NCBI GenBank assembly: GCA_018857735.1 | Contig: JABMCL010002130.1 | Location: forward strand, 687,501-751,500 | Direction: 5' to 3' | Source of the DNA: Alviniconcha marisindica | Lineage: Eukaryota; Mollusca; Gastropoda; Provannidae | Length of the DNA stretch: 64,000 bases | Shown here: positions 25,229 through 38,325 of the stretch, piece by piece | Position numbering within the stretch: position 1 is the stretch's first letter | How the letters are laid out: every line of letters starts with the position of its first letter | Made by a program: the position numbers and the translations under genes | Notes under the pieces: model-generated | Told to the model about the DNA's origin: nothing | Database searches by the model: none | The model's input: only the letters and a program-made list of their open reading frames with translations

Positions 25229-28200
25229 AAACATTCTGCAGCAGCACTGAGCCGTAATTGCATGCACACAACATTGTCACATCACTGAGCCGTACATTGC
25301 ATGCACACAACATTCTCACAGCACTGAGCCGTACATTGCATGCACACAACATTCTCACAGCACTGAGCCGTAATTGCATGCACACAACATTCTCACAGCA
25401 CTGAGCCGTACATTGCATGCACACAACATTCTCACAGCACTGAGCCGTACATTGCATGCACACAACATTCTCACAGCACTGAGCCGTACATTGCATGCAC
25501 ACAACATTCTCACAGCACTGAGCCGTACATTGCATGCACACAACATTCTCACAGCACTGAGCCGTACATTGCATGCACACAACATTCTCACAGCACTGAG
25601 CCGTACATTGCATGCACACAACATTCTCACAGCACTGAGCCGTACATTGCATGCACACAACATTCTCACAGCACTGAGCCGTACATTGCATGCACACAAC
25701 ATTCTCACAGCACTGAGCCGTACATTGCATGCACACAACATTCTCACAGCACTGAGCCGTACATTGCATGCACACAACATTCTCACAGCACTGAGCCGTA
25801 CATTGCATGCACACAACATTCTCACAGCACTGAGCCGTACATTGCATGCACACAACATTCTCACAGCACTGAGCCGTACATTGCATGCACACAACATTCT
25901 CACAGCACTGAGCCGTACATTGCATGCACACAACATTCTCACAGCACTGAGCCGTACATTGCATGCACACAACATTCTCACAGCACTGAGCCGTACATTG
26001 CATGCACACAACATTCTCACAGCACTGAGCCGTACATTGCATGCACACAACATTCTCACAGCACTGAGCCGTACATTGCATGCACACAACATTCTCACAG
26101 CACTGAGCCGTACATTGCATGCACACAACATTCTCACAGCACTGAGCCGTACATTGCATGCACACAACATTCTCACAGCACTGAGCCGTACATTGCATGC
26201 ACACAACATTCTCACAGCACTGAGCCGTACATTGCATGCACACAACATTCTCACAGCACTGAGCCGTACATTGCATGCACACAACATTCTCACAGCACTG
26301 AGCCGTACATTGCATGCACACAACATTCTCACAGCACTGAGCCGTACATTGCATGCACACAACATTCTCACAGCACTGAGCCGTACATTGCATGCACACA
26401 ACATTCTCACAGCACTGAGCCGTACATTGCATGCACACAACATTGTCACAGCACTGAGCCGTACATTGCATGCACACAACATTTCACAGCACTGAGCCGT
26501 ACATTGCATGCACACAACATTGTCACAGCACTGAGCCGTACATTGCATGCACACAACATTGTCACAGCACTGAGCCGTACATTGCATGCACACAACATTG
26601 TCACAGCACTGAGCCGTACATTGCATGCACACAACATTGTCACAGCACTGAGCCGTACATTGCATGCACACAACATTCTCACAGCACTGAGCCGTACATT
26701 GCATGCACACAACATTCTCACAGCACTGAGCCGTACATTGCATGCACACAACATTCTCACAGCACTGAGCCGTACATTGCATGCACACAACATTCTCACA
26801 GCACTGAGCCGTACATTGCATGCACACAACATTCTCACAGCACTGAGCCGTACATTGCATGCACACAACATTCTCACAGCACTGAGCCGTACATTGCATG
26901 CACACAACATTCTCACAGCACTGAGCCGTACATTGCATGCACACAACATTGTCACAGCACTGAGCCGTACATTGCATGCACACAACATTGTCACAGCACT
27001 GAGCCGTACATTGCATGCACACAACATTGTCACAGCACTGAGCCGTACATTGCATGCACACAACATTGTCACAGCACTGAGCCGTACATTGCATGCACAC
27101 AACATTGTCACAGCACTGAGCCGTACATTGCATGCACACAACATTGTCACAGCACTGAGCCGTACATTGCATGCACACAACATTGTCACAGCACTGAGCC
27201 GTACATTGCATGCACACAACATTGTCACAGCACTGAGCCGTACATTGCATGCACACAACATTGTCACAGCACTGAGCCGTACATTGCATGCACACAACAT
27301 TGTCACATCACTGAGCCGTACATTGCATGCACACAACATTGTCACATCACTGAGCCGTACATTGCATGCACACAACATTGTCACACACTGAGCCGTACAT
27401 TGCATGCACACAACATTGTCACAGCACTGAGCCGTACATTGCATGCACACAACATTGTCACAGCACTGAGCCGTACATTGCATGCACACAACATTGTCAC
27501 AGCACTGAGCCGTACATTGCATGCACACAACATTGTCACAGCACTGAGCCGTACATTGCATGCACACAACATTGTCACAGCACTGAGCCGTACATTGCAT
27601 GCACACAACATTGTCACAGCACTGAGCCGTACATTGCATGCACACAACATTGTCACATCACTGAGCCGTACATTGCATGCACACAACATTGTCACATCAC
27701 TGAGCCGTACATTGCATGCACACAACATTGTCACATCACTGAGCCGTACATTGCATGCACACAACATTGTCACATCACTGAGCCGTAGATTGCATGCACA
27801 CAACATTGTCACATCACTGAGCCGTATATTGCATGCACACAACATTGTCACATCACTGAGCCGTACATTGCATGCACACAACATTGTCACATCACTGAGC
27901 CGTAATTGCATGCACACAACATTGTCACATCACTGAGCCGTATATTGCATGCACACAACATTGTCACATCACTGAGCCGTATATTGCATGCACACAACAT
28001 TGTCACATCACTGAGCCGTACATTGCATGCACACAACATTGTCACATCACTGAGCCGTACATTGCATGCACACAACATTGTCACATCACTGAGCCGTACA
28101 TTGCATGCACACAACATTGTCACATCACTGAGCCGTATATTGCATGCACACAACATTGTCACATCACTGAGCCGTATATTGCATGCACACAACATTGTCT
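25229..28200. repeat. 39-bp satellite, about 76 copies
   Basis: Unit GTACATTGCATGCACACAAC plus ATTCTCACAGCACTGAGCC, almost invariant over 3 kb. Each unit holds the palindrome TGCATGCA. Variants form blocks: ATTCTCACAGCAC, ATTGTCACAGCAC and ATTGTCACATCAC. It abuts the 27-bp array with a short degenerate junction (25195-25245). Confidence 0.97.
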
Positions 28201-28925
28201 AGGCTGCATCACTGGTGTTAATGAAGTGTAGTTGTGAGGGAGAGAGGAACGTGAACTGCCGCTTTCACACTAGAGAGGCTGTTGTATCCCGCAGGTCTAA
28301 AGTGTCTGACAGAATAAGACTGCCTAACGTAAAAAACGATCGTACAACTCAAACACACTCACAACGCGAGGCAAACCAGACTTCTCTTTCAATCTCTCTA
28401 CCCGTCGCCTTGGAAACTGGACAAGGTCACCGTAACCAGTTTCAACGCGCAAAGCTGAAGAGTGATAATTACCATCACACAGCATTTGAAAGCTCTTGCC
28501 GACACAATACCAGCTTTAAACGTGGTTTCCTCCCTGTCTGGAGGCGCGTAAGTGATCTCCCTTTAACAAAGACCAAAGCTACCGGAAAGCATTATGTCCG
28601 TGCATGTAGAAAGCGTACAAAATCCGAGCTCGACGGGGTTAGAAAGGTTTCCAGGTTTTATTGAGCTTTTTGCCCCTGGGGGCTAGAAAGCAAAGTTACA
28701 TTCACACAATACATTCCTTGTAAACAAGTACACGAGTACTAATAATACATCACTACAGCACTTTACACATTAGACAAGAACAAGCGCTCAAACACAAATC
28801 AAAGTTGTTGTGGATAACGAAAGCGCACACGCAAAAAAAGATATATATATATTTAAATTTTTTTTTATCGCTGTATGTTGCCGTTGGTTTGATCAAAATA
28901 ACTGAAGCGGAGTACAACTAATAAA
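28201..28925. other. Unique sequence after the satellite
   Basis: About 700 bp without repeats. A 149-codon plus frame (28215-28664) has no recognised domain and no splice or promoter support, so I do not call it a gene. Confidence 0.4.
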
Positions 28926-29070
28926 CCTAGCGAGCTTTCCACTCTTAGACTTTGAAGTCATGTCAACAAGGCTACAAAAATACCTAGCGAGCTTTCCACT
29001 CTTAGACTCTGACGTCATGTCAACAAGGCTACAAAAATACCTAGCGAGCTTTCCACTCTTACACTCTGAC
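28925..29070. repeat. 57-bp direct repeat, 2.5 copies
   Basis: ACCTAGCGAGCTTTCCACTC starts at 28925, 28982 and 29039. The second unit carries TGACGTCA. Confidence 0.92.
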
Positions 29071-29200
29071 TTGTGTGTAATATTTATCTACATACTCAGT
29101 ACGGCTTCTTTAACATTTTCACCGGAACAATTAAGCAAATAATAAGAATGAGAAGTTACCAATAACAGTTGAAAGAAAAACATCCACCACCCATCACCAC

Positions 29201-29202
<2 letters not shown>

Positions 29203-29274
<72 letters not shown>

Positions 29275-29301
29275 ACTGAACTGACTGACTGACTGACTGA
29301 A
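29203..29301. repeat. (GA)n and (GACT)n
   Basis: About 33 GA repeats followed by short GACT repeats. Confidence 0.95.
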
Positions 29302-29579
29302 CTTTATTACGCAAGGATAAAGGTTTAGGCACGAATGCCTTTCGGGCAACCTGTCCTTGATACAATTACAACACAACCAAGTCGTACAACAAAACTTGGT
29401 TGTGTTGTAATTAATAATAATAATAATGTACAATTTGTCATGTGCTCATCAACGCCCTGAGCGCTCACATGATACATATTAACCTAAATATGATATTCTA
29501 TACACATGTAGAGCATAGTCCTACCAAAACAATTTACATAAAGTATTATACAAAAAACAAAACGAAAACGCACTACAAA

Positions 29580-30640
<1,061 letters not shown>

Positions 30641-30740
30641 TGTTGTTGTTTTAAAGAGAAAAAAAAAGAGATGGCGCTGTGCATGCAGTTTTCACACTGT
30701 GATTCCTCAGATGACAATCTAAACGCATGTCTGGGACCAA

Positions 30741-31157
30741 GGCCGGGTTGGCCCAGCGGTAGGCGGTACACTGGCCCAGCGGTAGGCGGTACACTGGCCC
30801 AGCGGTAAGGCGGTACACTGGCCCAGCGGTAGGCGGTACACTGGCCCAGCGGTAAGGCGGTACACTGGCCCAGCGGCAAGGCGGTACACTGGCCCAGCGG
30901 TAGGCGGTACACTGGCCCAGCGGTAAGGCGGTACACTGGCCCAGCGGTAAGGCGTTAGACTGGCCCAGCGGTAAGGCGGTACACTGGCCCAGCGGTAGGC
31001 GGTACACTGGCCCAGCGGTAAGGCGGTACACTGGCCCAGCGGTAAGGCGTTAGACTGGCCCAGCGGTAAGGCGGTACATTGGCCCAGCGGTAGGCGGTAC
31101 ACTGGCCCAGCGGTAGGCGGTACACTGGCCCAGCGGTAAGGCGTTAGACTGGCCCAG
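30741..31157. repeat. 23-24 bp array derived from a SINE A-box
   Basis: It begins with CCGGGTTGGCCCAGCGGTAG, as in the head of SINE family A, then repeats TGGCCCAGCGGTAAGGCGGT plus ACAC about 17 times. Some units carry the SINE-like GGCGTTAGACTGG. It ends at CCCAGCGAGAAGCCCGG. The unit is the Pol III A-box and its flank. Confidence 0.88.
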
Positions 31158-31169
31158 CGAGAAGCCCGG

Positions 31170-31977
31170 AGTCATGAGCACTAAAGTTAACAATTACCAC
31201 ACAGAACATTTCTCCGCCAACGGACAGCATTCCGTCAGTTATGAGCACTAAAGTTAACAATTACCACACAGAACATTTCTCCGCCAACGGACAGCATTCC
31301 GTCAGTTATGAGCACTAAAGTTAACAATTACCACACAGAACATTTCTCCGCCAACGGACAGCATTCCGTCAGTTATGAGCACTAAAGTTAACAATTACCA
31401 CACAGAACATTTCTCCGCCAACGGACAGCATTCCGTCAGTTATGAGCACTAAAGTTAACAATTACCACACAGAACATTTCTCCGCCAACGGACAGCATTC
31501 CGTCAGTTATGAGCACTAAAGTTAACAATTACCACACAGAACATTTCTCCGCCAACGGACAGCATTCCGTCAGTTATGAGCACTAAAGTTAACAATTACC
31601 ACACAGAACATTTCTCCGCCAACGGACAGCATTCCGTCAGATATGAGCACTAAAGTTAACAATTACCACACAGAACATTTCTCCGCCAACGGACAGCATT
31701 ACGTCAGTTATGAGCACTAAAGTTAACAATTACCACACAGAACATTTCTCCGCCAACGGACAGCATTCCGTCACATATGAGCACTAAAGTTAACAATTAC
31801 CACACAGAACATTTCTCCGCCAACGGACAGCATTCCGTCAGATATGAGCACTAAAGTTAACAATTACCACACAGAACATTTCTCCGCCAACGGACAGCAT
31901 TCCGTCAGTTATGAGCACTAAAGTTAACAATTACCACACAGAACATTTCTCCGCCAACGGACGGAACTCCGTCAGTG
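31170..31977. repeat. 67-bp minisatellite, 12 copies, hairpin in each unit
   Basis: Units step exactly 67 bp (ATGAGCACTAAAGTTAACAA at 31241, 31308 and so on). Each contains ACGGA-cagcat-TCCGT, a 5-bp stem with 6-base loop. Copies are near identical apart from a few changes (CAGTTATG, CAGATATG, ATTACGTC). Confidence 0.96.
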
Positions 31978-32545
31978 AAGCAGCAGTGGGTCATTGTCCA
32001 AGACCAAGGGAATGTTAGTCCCAGCTTCTGTGTCAACGGGTCCCCGTCAAACACACTGCAGTCAGTGGCGAGGCGTCCGCAGCGGGTCGGCTGGTTACTT
32101 CGTCCCCACGCACATCGGGGCGCACGGCTGGTTAGTTAGCTAGCTAGGTAGTTAGCTAGTTAGTCAGTTAGTTACTTATAGGGTTTCAACGTGCCGTCAA
32201 GCGTGCAGAGTCACCTCAGGGCTGTCAAAGTCAGCCATAAACCAAATGCACATTTCACAGCTAGTTTCAGATATAAACCGTCGCTCGAGTAAAATCGACA
32301 AAATCAGTCATATAAAACAAATCATACATAGTCACACATAAAACACGCATTTTCGAAGAGCTAGTCCCGTCAATATTGCCATTGCTTTACAAAAGCATAT
32401 AAGGTAAGGACATACAATGGTATCGTCGGCCTGATTTGTTGATGCCAGATCCCCCCCCCCCCCCCCCCAAAAAAAAACAACAACCAACAACAACACAAAA
32501 ACAACAATAACAACAAAAAAACAACACAAATAAACAACACAAAAA

Positions 32546-32577
<32 letters not shown>

Positions 32578-33129
32578 AACACACACAATACAAATGAAGG
32601 TATATGTCAAATACCAATGCCCTACGGCAGCAAGATGCACACAGGACTTGCCAACCATCATTTCCTAGCTGCTCAAGAAGAGCAAAACAAACAAAAAAGC
32701 CTACAGCTCTCTTAACGAAAAACACTGGACAATTTTCTGAAAAAAGAAAAGAAAAGAAAAGAAGTCCAGGAGAATGGACCATCAGCAGAAAAGAAAGCCA
32801 CAAGACAGAAAGAGCAACAGGACTAGGTAGACGAACAAAACACGAGATAGGAAACGGGGAATCAAATGGCAGCCCTGAGATTCCAGACAAGGGGAGGAGG
32901 GGCGGGAAGAGGGGGGCTCTCGGTGCGGGGGAGCTACAGGGCCTTCCGTCACTGTCCACACGAACGCCAGACCTTGCTGTGGCGTTGGCCGGCTCTCATC
33001 AGCGTACGGGCGACACTGTCCTTCTCCCTGTCCGCCTCGCCACACGTTTCTTCGTCTTGCAGTCGTCTTCCGTCTCCACACCGCAACACAAGGCTCACGT
33101 GCTGCTCCCGCCTCCTTCACCTGCCCTTT
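31978..33129. other. Interval without recognised gene
   Basis: It contains a dispersed repeat (32170-32225), (TAGT/TAGC)n near 32130-32175, C18 near 32451-32468, A-rich and CA stretches (32470-32590), and unique sequence 32590-33129. Confidence 0.4.
32170..32225 (+). mobile_element. Dispersed repeat fragment (family C)
   Basis: TTTCAACGTGCCGTCAAGCG followed by AGTCACCTCAGG matches 38064-38110 (plus) and 39605-39652 (minus), which share TAACGTCCYGTCAACCGCAT and GGTCAC. Likely pieces of one old interspersed element. Confidence 0.55.
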
Positions 33130-33768
33130 TACAGTCCTGTCCAGACCAGCGGTTGGTGGAATTCGACAGTCCTGTCCAAACAGCGGTTGGTGGAATTCAA
33201 CAGTCCTGTCCAAACAGCGGTTGGTGGAATTCAACAGTCCTGTCCAAACAGCGGTTGGTGGAATTCAACAGTCCTGTCCAAACAGCGGTTGGTGGAATTC
33301 AACAGTCCTGTCCAAACAGCGGTTGGTGGAATTCAACAGTCCTGTCCAAACAGCGGTTGGTGGAATTCGACAGTCCTTTCTACAGTCCTGTCCAAACCAG
33401 CGGTTGGTGGAATTCAACAGTCCTGTCCAAACCAGCGGTTGGTGGAATTCAACAGTCCTGTCCAAACCAGCGGTTGGTGGAATTCGACAGTCCTTTCTAC
33501 AGTCCTGTCCAAACCAGCGATTGGTGGAATTCAACAGTCCTGTCCAAACCAGCGGTTGGTGGAATTCGACAGTCCTTTCTACAGTCCTGTCCAAACCAGC
33601 GGTTGGTGGAATTCAACAGTCCTGTCCAAACCAGCGGTTGGTGGAATTCAACAGTCCTGTCCAAACCAGCGGTTGGTGGAATTCGACAGTCCTTTCTACA
33701 GTCCTGTCCAAACCAGCGATTGGTGGAATTCAACAGTCCTGTCCAAACCAGCGGTTGGTGGAATTCGC
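33130..33768. repeat. 34-35 bp minisatellite, about 17 copies
   Basis: Unit CAGTCCTGTCCAAACCAGCG plus GTTGGTGGAATTCAA. Some units lack one C (left half), and blocks are separated by CAGTCCTTTCTA, giving a higher-order repeat in the right half. Confidence 0.94.
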
Positions 33769-33895
33769 GGACCTGTATTTACGCGTGTGACCAGGTGAGA
33801 GTTAGCGGAGGCGATGGCTGTCTTTGCTGTGTTCGTCTGACGTTTTTCGAGCGCTAATTAGCTCCCTTTGTTTGTTCAGTCGTGTACACAATGCA

Positions 33896-33985
33896 CGAGG
33901 TCTTGTGTCCGCGTGTGCCCTAATATGTCAGCTCGACATCCGGGGACATTAATCCCCACATCATCATCTATCATTATGTATTATC
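33896..33985 (+). mobile_element. Dispersed repeat fragment (family D)
   Basis: CCTAATATGTCAGCTCGACA, TCCGGGGACATTA and CATCATCATC match 34800-34880 and the complement of 63180-63240. Confidence 0.6.
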
Positions 33986-34515
33986 ATTGTCAGTAAACAT
34001 CATATATCGGCGTGTTATCATTGTCAGTAACATATATCGGCGTGTTATCATTGTCAGTAAACATCATATATCGGCGTGTTATCATTGTCAGTAAGCATCA
34101 TATATCGGCGTGTTATCATTGTCAGTAAACATCATATATCGGCGTGTTATCATTGTCAGTAAACATCATATATCCGCGTGTTATCATTGTCAGTAAGCAT
34201 CATATATCGGCGTGTTATCATTGTCAGTAAACATCATATATCGGCGTGTTATCATTGTCAGTAAACATCATATATCCGCGTGTTACCATTGTCAGTAAAC
34301 ATCACATATTCGAGTGTTATCATAGTTAGTAAACATCATATATCGGCGTGTTATCATCGTCAGTAAATATCATATATCGACGTGTTATCACTGTCAGTAA
34401 ACATCATATATCGCGTGTTATCACTGCCAGTAAAGATTATATATCTGCGTGTTATCACTGTCAGTAAAGATCGTATATCGGCGTGTTATCACAGTCAGTA
34501 AACATACATCTGCAC
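33985..34515. repeat. 34-bp minisatellite, about 15 copies
   Basis: Unit GTGTTATCATTGTCAGTAAA plus CATCATATATCGGC. Copies are near identical at the left and decay toward the right end, suggesting the array grows at its left side. Confidence 0.94.
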
Positions 34516-34767
34516 GGTTATAGGGTTTATCGAGTGAATTAAGTTGTCTCGCTACTGGACAGATAGATACTTGTTTTTGAACACTCGGCCAGCCATGACG
34601 GTCATATCAGAGCAAGCTGACTATGGGATCTGAAGGAGTTTCAGCTGATGCCGTGCCGACCCGTTGAGGCCCGACGTGTGTATATCTGACACAGCCAAGC
34701 CTTGATGTTGCTGCTGGTGTCAGTGTGTTGTGACACAGCCAAGCCTTGGTGTTGTTGCTGTTGTCAG

Positions 34768-34935
34768 TGTGTTGTGACACGTAAAGCAACATTCAACCGT
34801 GCTTCGGTTGTGGTCACAGTTTGTCCCTAATATGTCAACCGACATCGGAGGACGTGAAGCTGTACATCATCATCATCGTCTCCCTGCCCTTAGGGCGGCA
34901 CAGGATGCGCTGGCAACGTGCTTTCAGTCTCTCTG
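34768..34935 (+). mobile_element. Dispersed repeat (family D), longer copy
   Basis: ACACGTAAAGCAACATTCAA, then TCACAGTTTGTCCCTAATAT, GTCAACCGACATCGGAGGAC and CATCATCATCATCG. It is a clear relative of the minus-strand copy at 63105-63362. Confidence 0.65.
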
Positions 34936-34975
34936 TAGGCTGCTGTATAGTCTCCTTCTGCAAGTGAAAGGGTTA

Positions 34976-35183
<208 letters not shown>

Positions 35184-35281
35184 CCTGGACTAAATGTAGT
35201 ACTTATTTTCATTCAGTACGACAGGTCTAATGCAGAAAGGATCCAAATGGAAGCCGAGTTATCCCCCGCTACGTTTGGTTA

Positions 35282-35610
35282 GTTGGTTGGTTAAACGTGT
35301 CTGAAGCCGAGCTGTCTCCGAAGAGGTACTGGCGGGGACCGACATCCCGGGAGGTGGAAGGTGGGGGAAGGTGTCACCACCACAGTAACTCCTGCATTAC
35401 GATGGGCAGCGATGAGAGCCAGTTTATTCGAGACAAACTAAAGATACAGTGAAATATTGAGTTTAATGTCTCATTCACTGTGAGGAACAAAGTAACATGG
35501 CAGTGTCCACTGACCATCACTTTTGAAGAGAGAGGAGAGCCGGCGCGGACTCGAATGGAGGTCTTTCTGCTTACCAGCCTAACGCTTTACCACTTGGCCA
35601 AACCGACTCA
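35282..35610 (-). mobile_element. tRNA-derived SINE (family A), copy 2
   Basis: Sense head GAGTCGGTTTGGCCAAGTGG with A-box TGGCCAAGTGG, then AAGCGTTAGGCTGGTAAGCA, and B-box-like ATTCGAGTCC. The tail ends in TTAACCAACCAACTAA, a short tetranucleotide repeat typical of SINE 3' ends. This copy gives the best view of the tail. Confidence 0.85.
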
Positions 35611-35649
35611 AGAACCCCTGCTTGGACACGGCGCAACCACTGATCTAAA

Positions 35650-35893
35650 ATACATGTACTTCTAGATCAGTATGCAGGTACTTCTAGATCAGTATGCAGG
35701 TACTTCTAGATCAATATGCAGGTACTTCTAGATCAACATGCAGGTACTTCGAGATCAACATGCAGGTACTTCTAGATCAGTATGCAGGTACTTCTAGATC
35801 AGTATGCAGGTAGATCAGTATGCAGGTACTTCTAGATCAGTATGCAGGTACTTCCAGATTAGTATGCAGGTACTTCTAGATCAGTATACATGT
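35650..35893. repeat. 22-bp minisatellite, about 11 copies
   Basis: Unit TACTTCTAGATCAGTATGCA plus GG, with one 14-bp short unit near 35810. Confidence 0.95.
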
Positions 35894-36004
35894 ACCTGTA
35901 GACGGACGGTGCAGGGGAGGGAGTGAGTGACAGTACCAGCCCGTGGCATGCGTGTCGTGACGGCCACCGACAATGGCGGCCAGCCACCCCTGGGGGCCGC
36001 GCCC

Positions 36005-36175
36005 TGCAGTTTACACGGCCCTCTGTGGCAGCCATGGACCTGTATCTACAGGATATATAGGTCCATGGTTTACACGGCCCTCTGTGGCATCCTGTATCTA
36101 CATGATATATAGGTCCATGGTTTACACGGCCCTCTGTGGCAGCGTGTATCTACAGGATACATAGGTCCATGGTCG
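36005..36175. repeat. About 60-bp repeat, 3 copies
   Basis: CAGTTTACACGGCCCTCTGT and GATATATAGGTCCATGGTTT recur three times with changing spacing. Confidence 0.88.
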
Positions 36176-36617
36176 CAGCACGGCCCCTGACTTTAAACGG
36201 ACCCCGGCGACAGAAGAAATAACAGACACTATCATGATTGCTTAGTAACGTTGCAGAAGTGCGGTAATCTGAAACGGAACGTGGCCACCGAGTGCCGTTA
36301 TAAACATATAAACTAAAAGAACTCCCTTGTTGGCCGCGAAAATAAAGGGGGCAAAGCAATCCACATAGTGCAATAACTTACTAAAAACAAATACATATTT
36401 AAAAACAGAAATTCAGACAACAACAGAAAGATAAAGGTAGGAAATCTAGAACAACATATGTATGGAAACAGCTAAAATTCGATATTAAGTGCCATTCTGA
36501 CGGACTTCTGTTCCTGATCCAGAACTACATGGATAGCGGCTCGCCAGTCGAGAGTGCTGATCAGAGTAAGGCAGGCAGTCTGCCATGCTGAAGTGTGGAG
36601 CTGCTCTCTGGCAGACT
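36176..36617. other. Unique sequence, no gene recognised
   Basis: About 440 bp with no repeat and no recognised open frame. Confidence 0.4.
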
Positions 36618-37362
36618 ACTTGGAAAGGACAGAGCGGGTGGAAAGAAGGACAGAGCGGGTGGAAAGAAGGACAGAGCGGGTGGAAAGGACATAAGGACAG
36701 AGCGTGTGGAAAGGACATAAGGACAGAGCGTGTGGACAGAAGGACAAAGCGAGTGGAAAGGACATAAGGACAGAGCGTGTGGACAGAAGGACAGAGCGAG
36801 TGGAAAGGACATAAGGACAGAGCGTGTGGACAGAAGGACAGAGCGAGTGGAAAGGACATAAGGACAGAGCGTGTGGACAGAAGGACAGAGCGAGTGGAAA
36901 GGACATAAGGACAGAGCGTGTGGACAGAAGGACAGAGCGAGTGGAAAGGACAGAGCGAGTGGACAGAAGGACAGAGCGTGTGGACAGAAGGACAGAGCGA
37001 GTGGAAAGGACAGAAGGACAGAGCGTGTGGACAGGACAGAGCGTGTGGACAGAAGGACAGAGCGAGTGGAAAGGACAGAAGGACAGAGCGTGTGGACAGG
37101 ACACAGAAAAGGCGTGTGGACAGGACAGGACAGAGCGTGTGGACAGAACAGAGCGTGTGGACAGGACAGAGCGTGTGGACAGAAGGACAAAGCGTGTGGA
37201 CAGAAGGACAGAGCGAGTGGAAAGGACAGAAGAACAGAGCGTGTGGACAGAAGGACAGAGCGAGGGGAAAGGACAGAAGAACAGAGCGTGTGGAAAGGAC
37301 AGAAGGACAGAGCGTGTGGACAGAAGGACAGAGCGTGTGGACAGAAGGACAGAGCGTGGTTT
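36618..37362. repeat. About 21-26 bp minisatellite GGACAGAGCGTGTGGACAGA
   Basis: About 32 units of two kinds: GGACAGAGCGTGTGGACAGAA and GGACAGAGCGAGTGGAAAGG plus ACATAA. On the left they alternate as 47-bp dimers; on the right the order is irregular. Long frames on both strands are artefacts. Confidence 0.94.
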
Positions 37363-37552
37363 CAGCTGGAAGAACCCTGTCATGCTGTGAGGCCCGGGGC
37401 TGCAGTGGCCCAGCCTGCCCAGCAGAGCGGAACAAGGGCCCACCTTTCACAGTGAAATGTGTGGCTGTCATTGTTGGTGATGCTAATGCACGGGATGATG
37501 CTAGTCATAACTCAATGTCGTTTACATTCACAGCCAACCTCTTCTAAACGCC

Positions 37553-37563
37553 GTGTGTGTGTG

Positions 37564-37611
<48 letters not shown>

Positions 37612-37613
37612 TG

Positions 37614-37665
<52 letters not shown>

Positions 37666-37672
37666 TGAGTGC
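37553..37672. repeat. (GT)n then (GCGT)n
   Basis: About 25 bp GT followed by about 95 bp of GCGT tetranucleotides. Confidence 0.97.
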
Positions 37673-38125
37673 ATGTGCTTACTTAGATCTGTAGTTGAGA
37701 CATGCAACATGGCGCCCGCTAAGCTTCAGCGTGAGCGTCATGACTGCTATCCAAGTACTGTAGATCAGTGGACTGATTCATTCATATCTTTCACCTCATT
37801 AATATTGAAAGCGACGTTACACGCAATGCTGGCGGGGTGGGGTGCAGGGGTGTGTGGAGAGGGGAGATTTCAAGCCTGAGTGTGAGGTCAAAGCGACTAT
37901 AGCTCCACAGCTGTTCTAAGGAACTTTGATGTGTCGCTAACTGGTTAAGACATTTAACATATTACAACCTGAGATAAAAGAGTCCTTTTGCTGTAAACAC
38001 GAGTCCAGTATAGTCATCACATCCAACTCTAATGTGAGGACAGGACATGAGGAAATAGTTCTTGGGTTTTAACGTCCTGTCAACCGCATACGGTCACTTC
38101 AGGACGGAGAGAAGAGGATGCACCC
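37673..38125. other. Unique interval; family C repeat near its end
   Basis: No recognised gene. 38064-38110 is a family C dispersed fragment (TTTTAACGTCCTGTCAACCG). Confidence 0.4.
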
Positions 38126-38325
38126 CCCCCCCCCCACCCACACACACCCACACACACAAACCAACAGGCCCCACAAACACACCAACACACACACACAAAC
38201 CAACAGGCCCCACAAACACACCAACACACACACACACAAACCAACAGACCCCCCCCCCCAACACACACACACACACATACAAACCAACAGACCCCCCCCC
38301 CCCCCCCCCAACACACACACACGTC
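38126..38325. repeat. CA, C-run and ACAAACCAACAG repeat mix
   Basis: Four to five units of ACACAAACCAACAGGCCCCA type interrupted by C9-C17 runs. Confidence 0.9.

Noticed and set aside
24252..27645. Open frames of 399-741 codons on the minus strand and 295-488 on the plus strand
   Set aside because: Both satellite periods (27 and 39 bp) are multiples of three and lack stops in several frames. The frames have no start context, no splice signals and only perfect repeat content.
25229..28200. Regularly spaced repeats suggesting a CRISPR array
   Set aside because: There are no unique spacers; the full 39-bp unit is repeated. The window is eukaryotic and has no cas genes.
28215..28664. 149-codon plus-strand frame in unique sequence
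   Set aside because: No domain, no clear coding bias, and no neighbouring exon. It may be chance in a GC-balanced stretch.
32604..33857. 417-codon plus-strand frame
   Set aside because: More than half is minisatellite, and the first part shows no known domain or splice logic.
36485..37547. Long frames on both strands (up to 328 codons)
   Set aside because: Generated by the GGACAGAGCG minisatellite. Open frames on both strands with repeat periodicity are not evidence of a gene.
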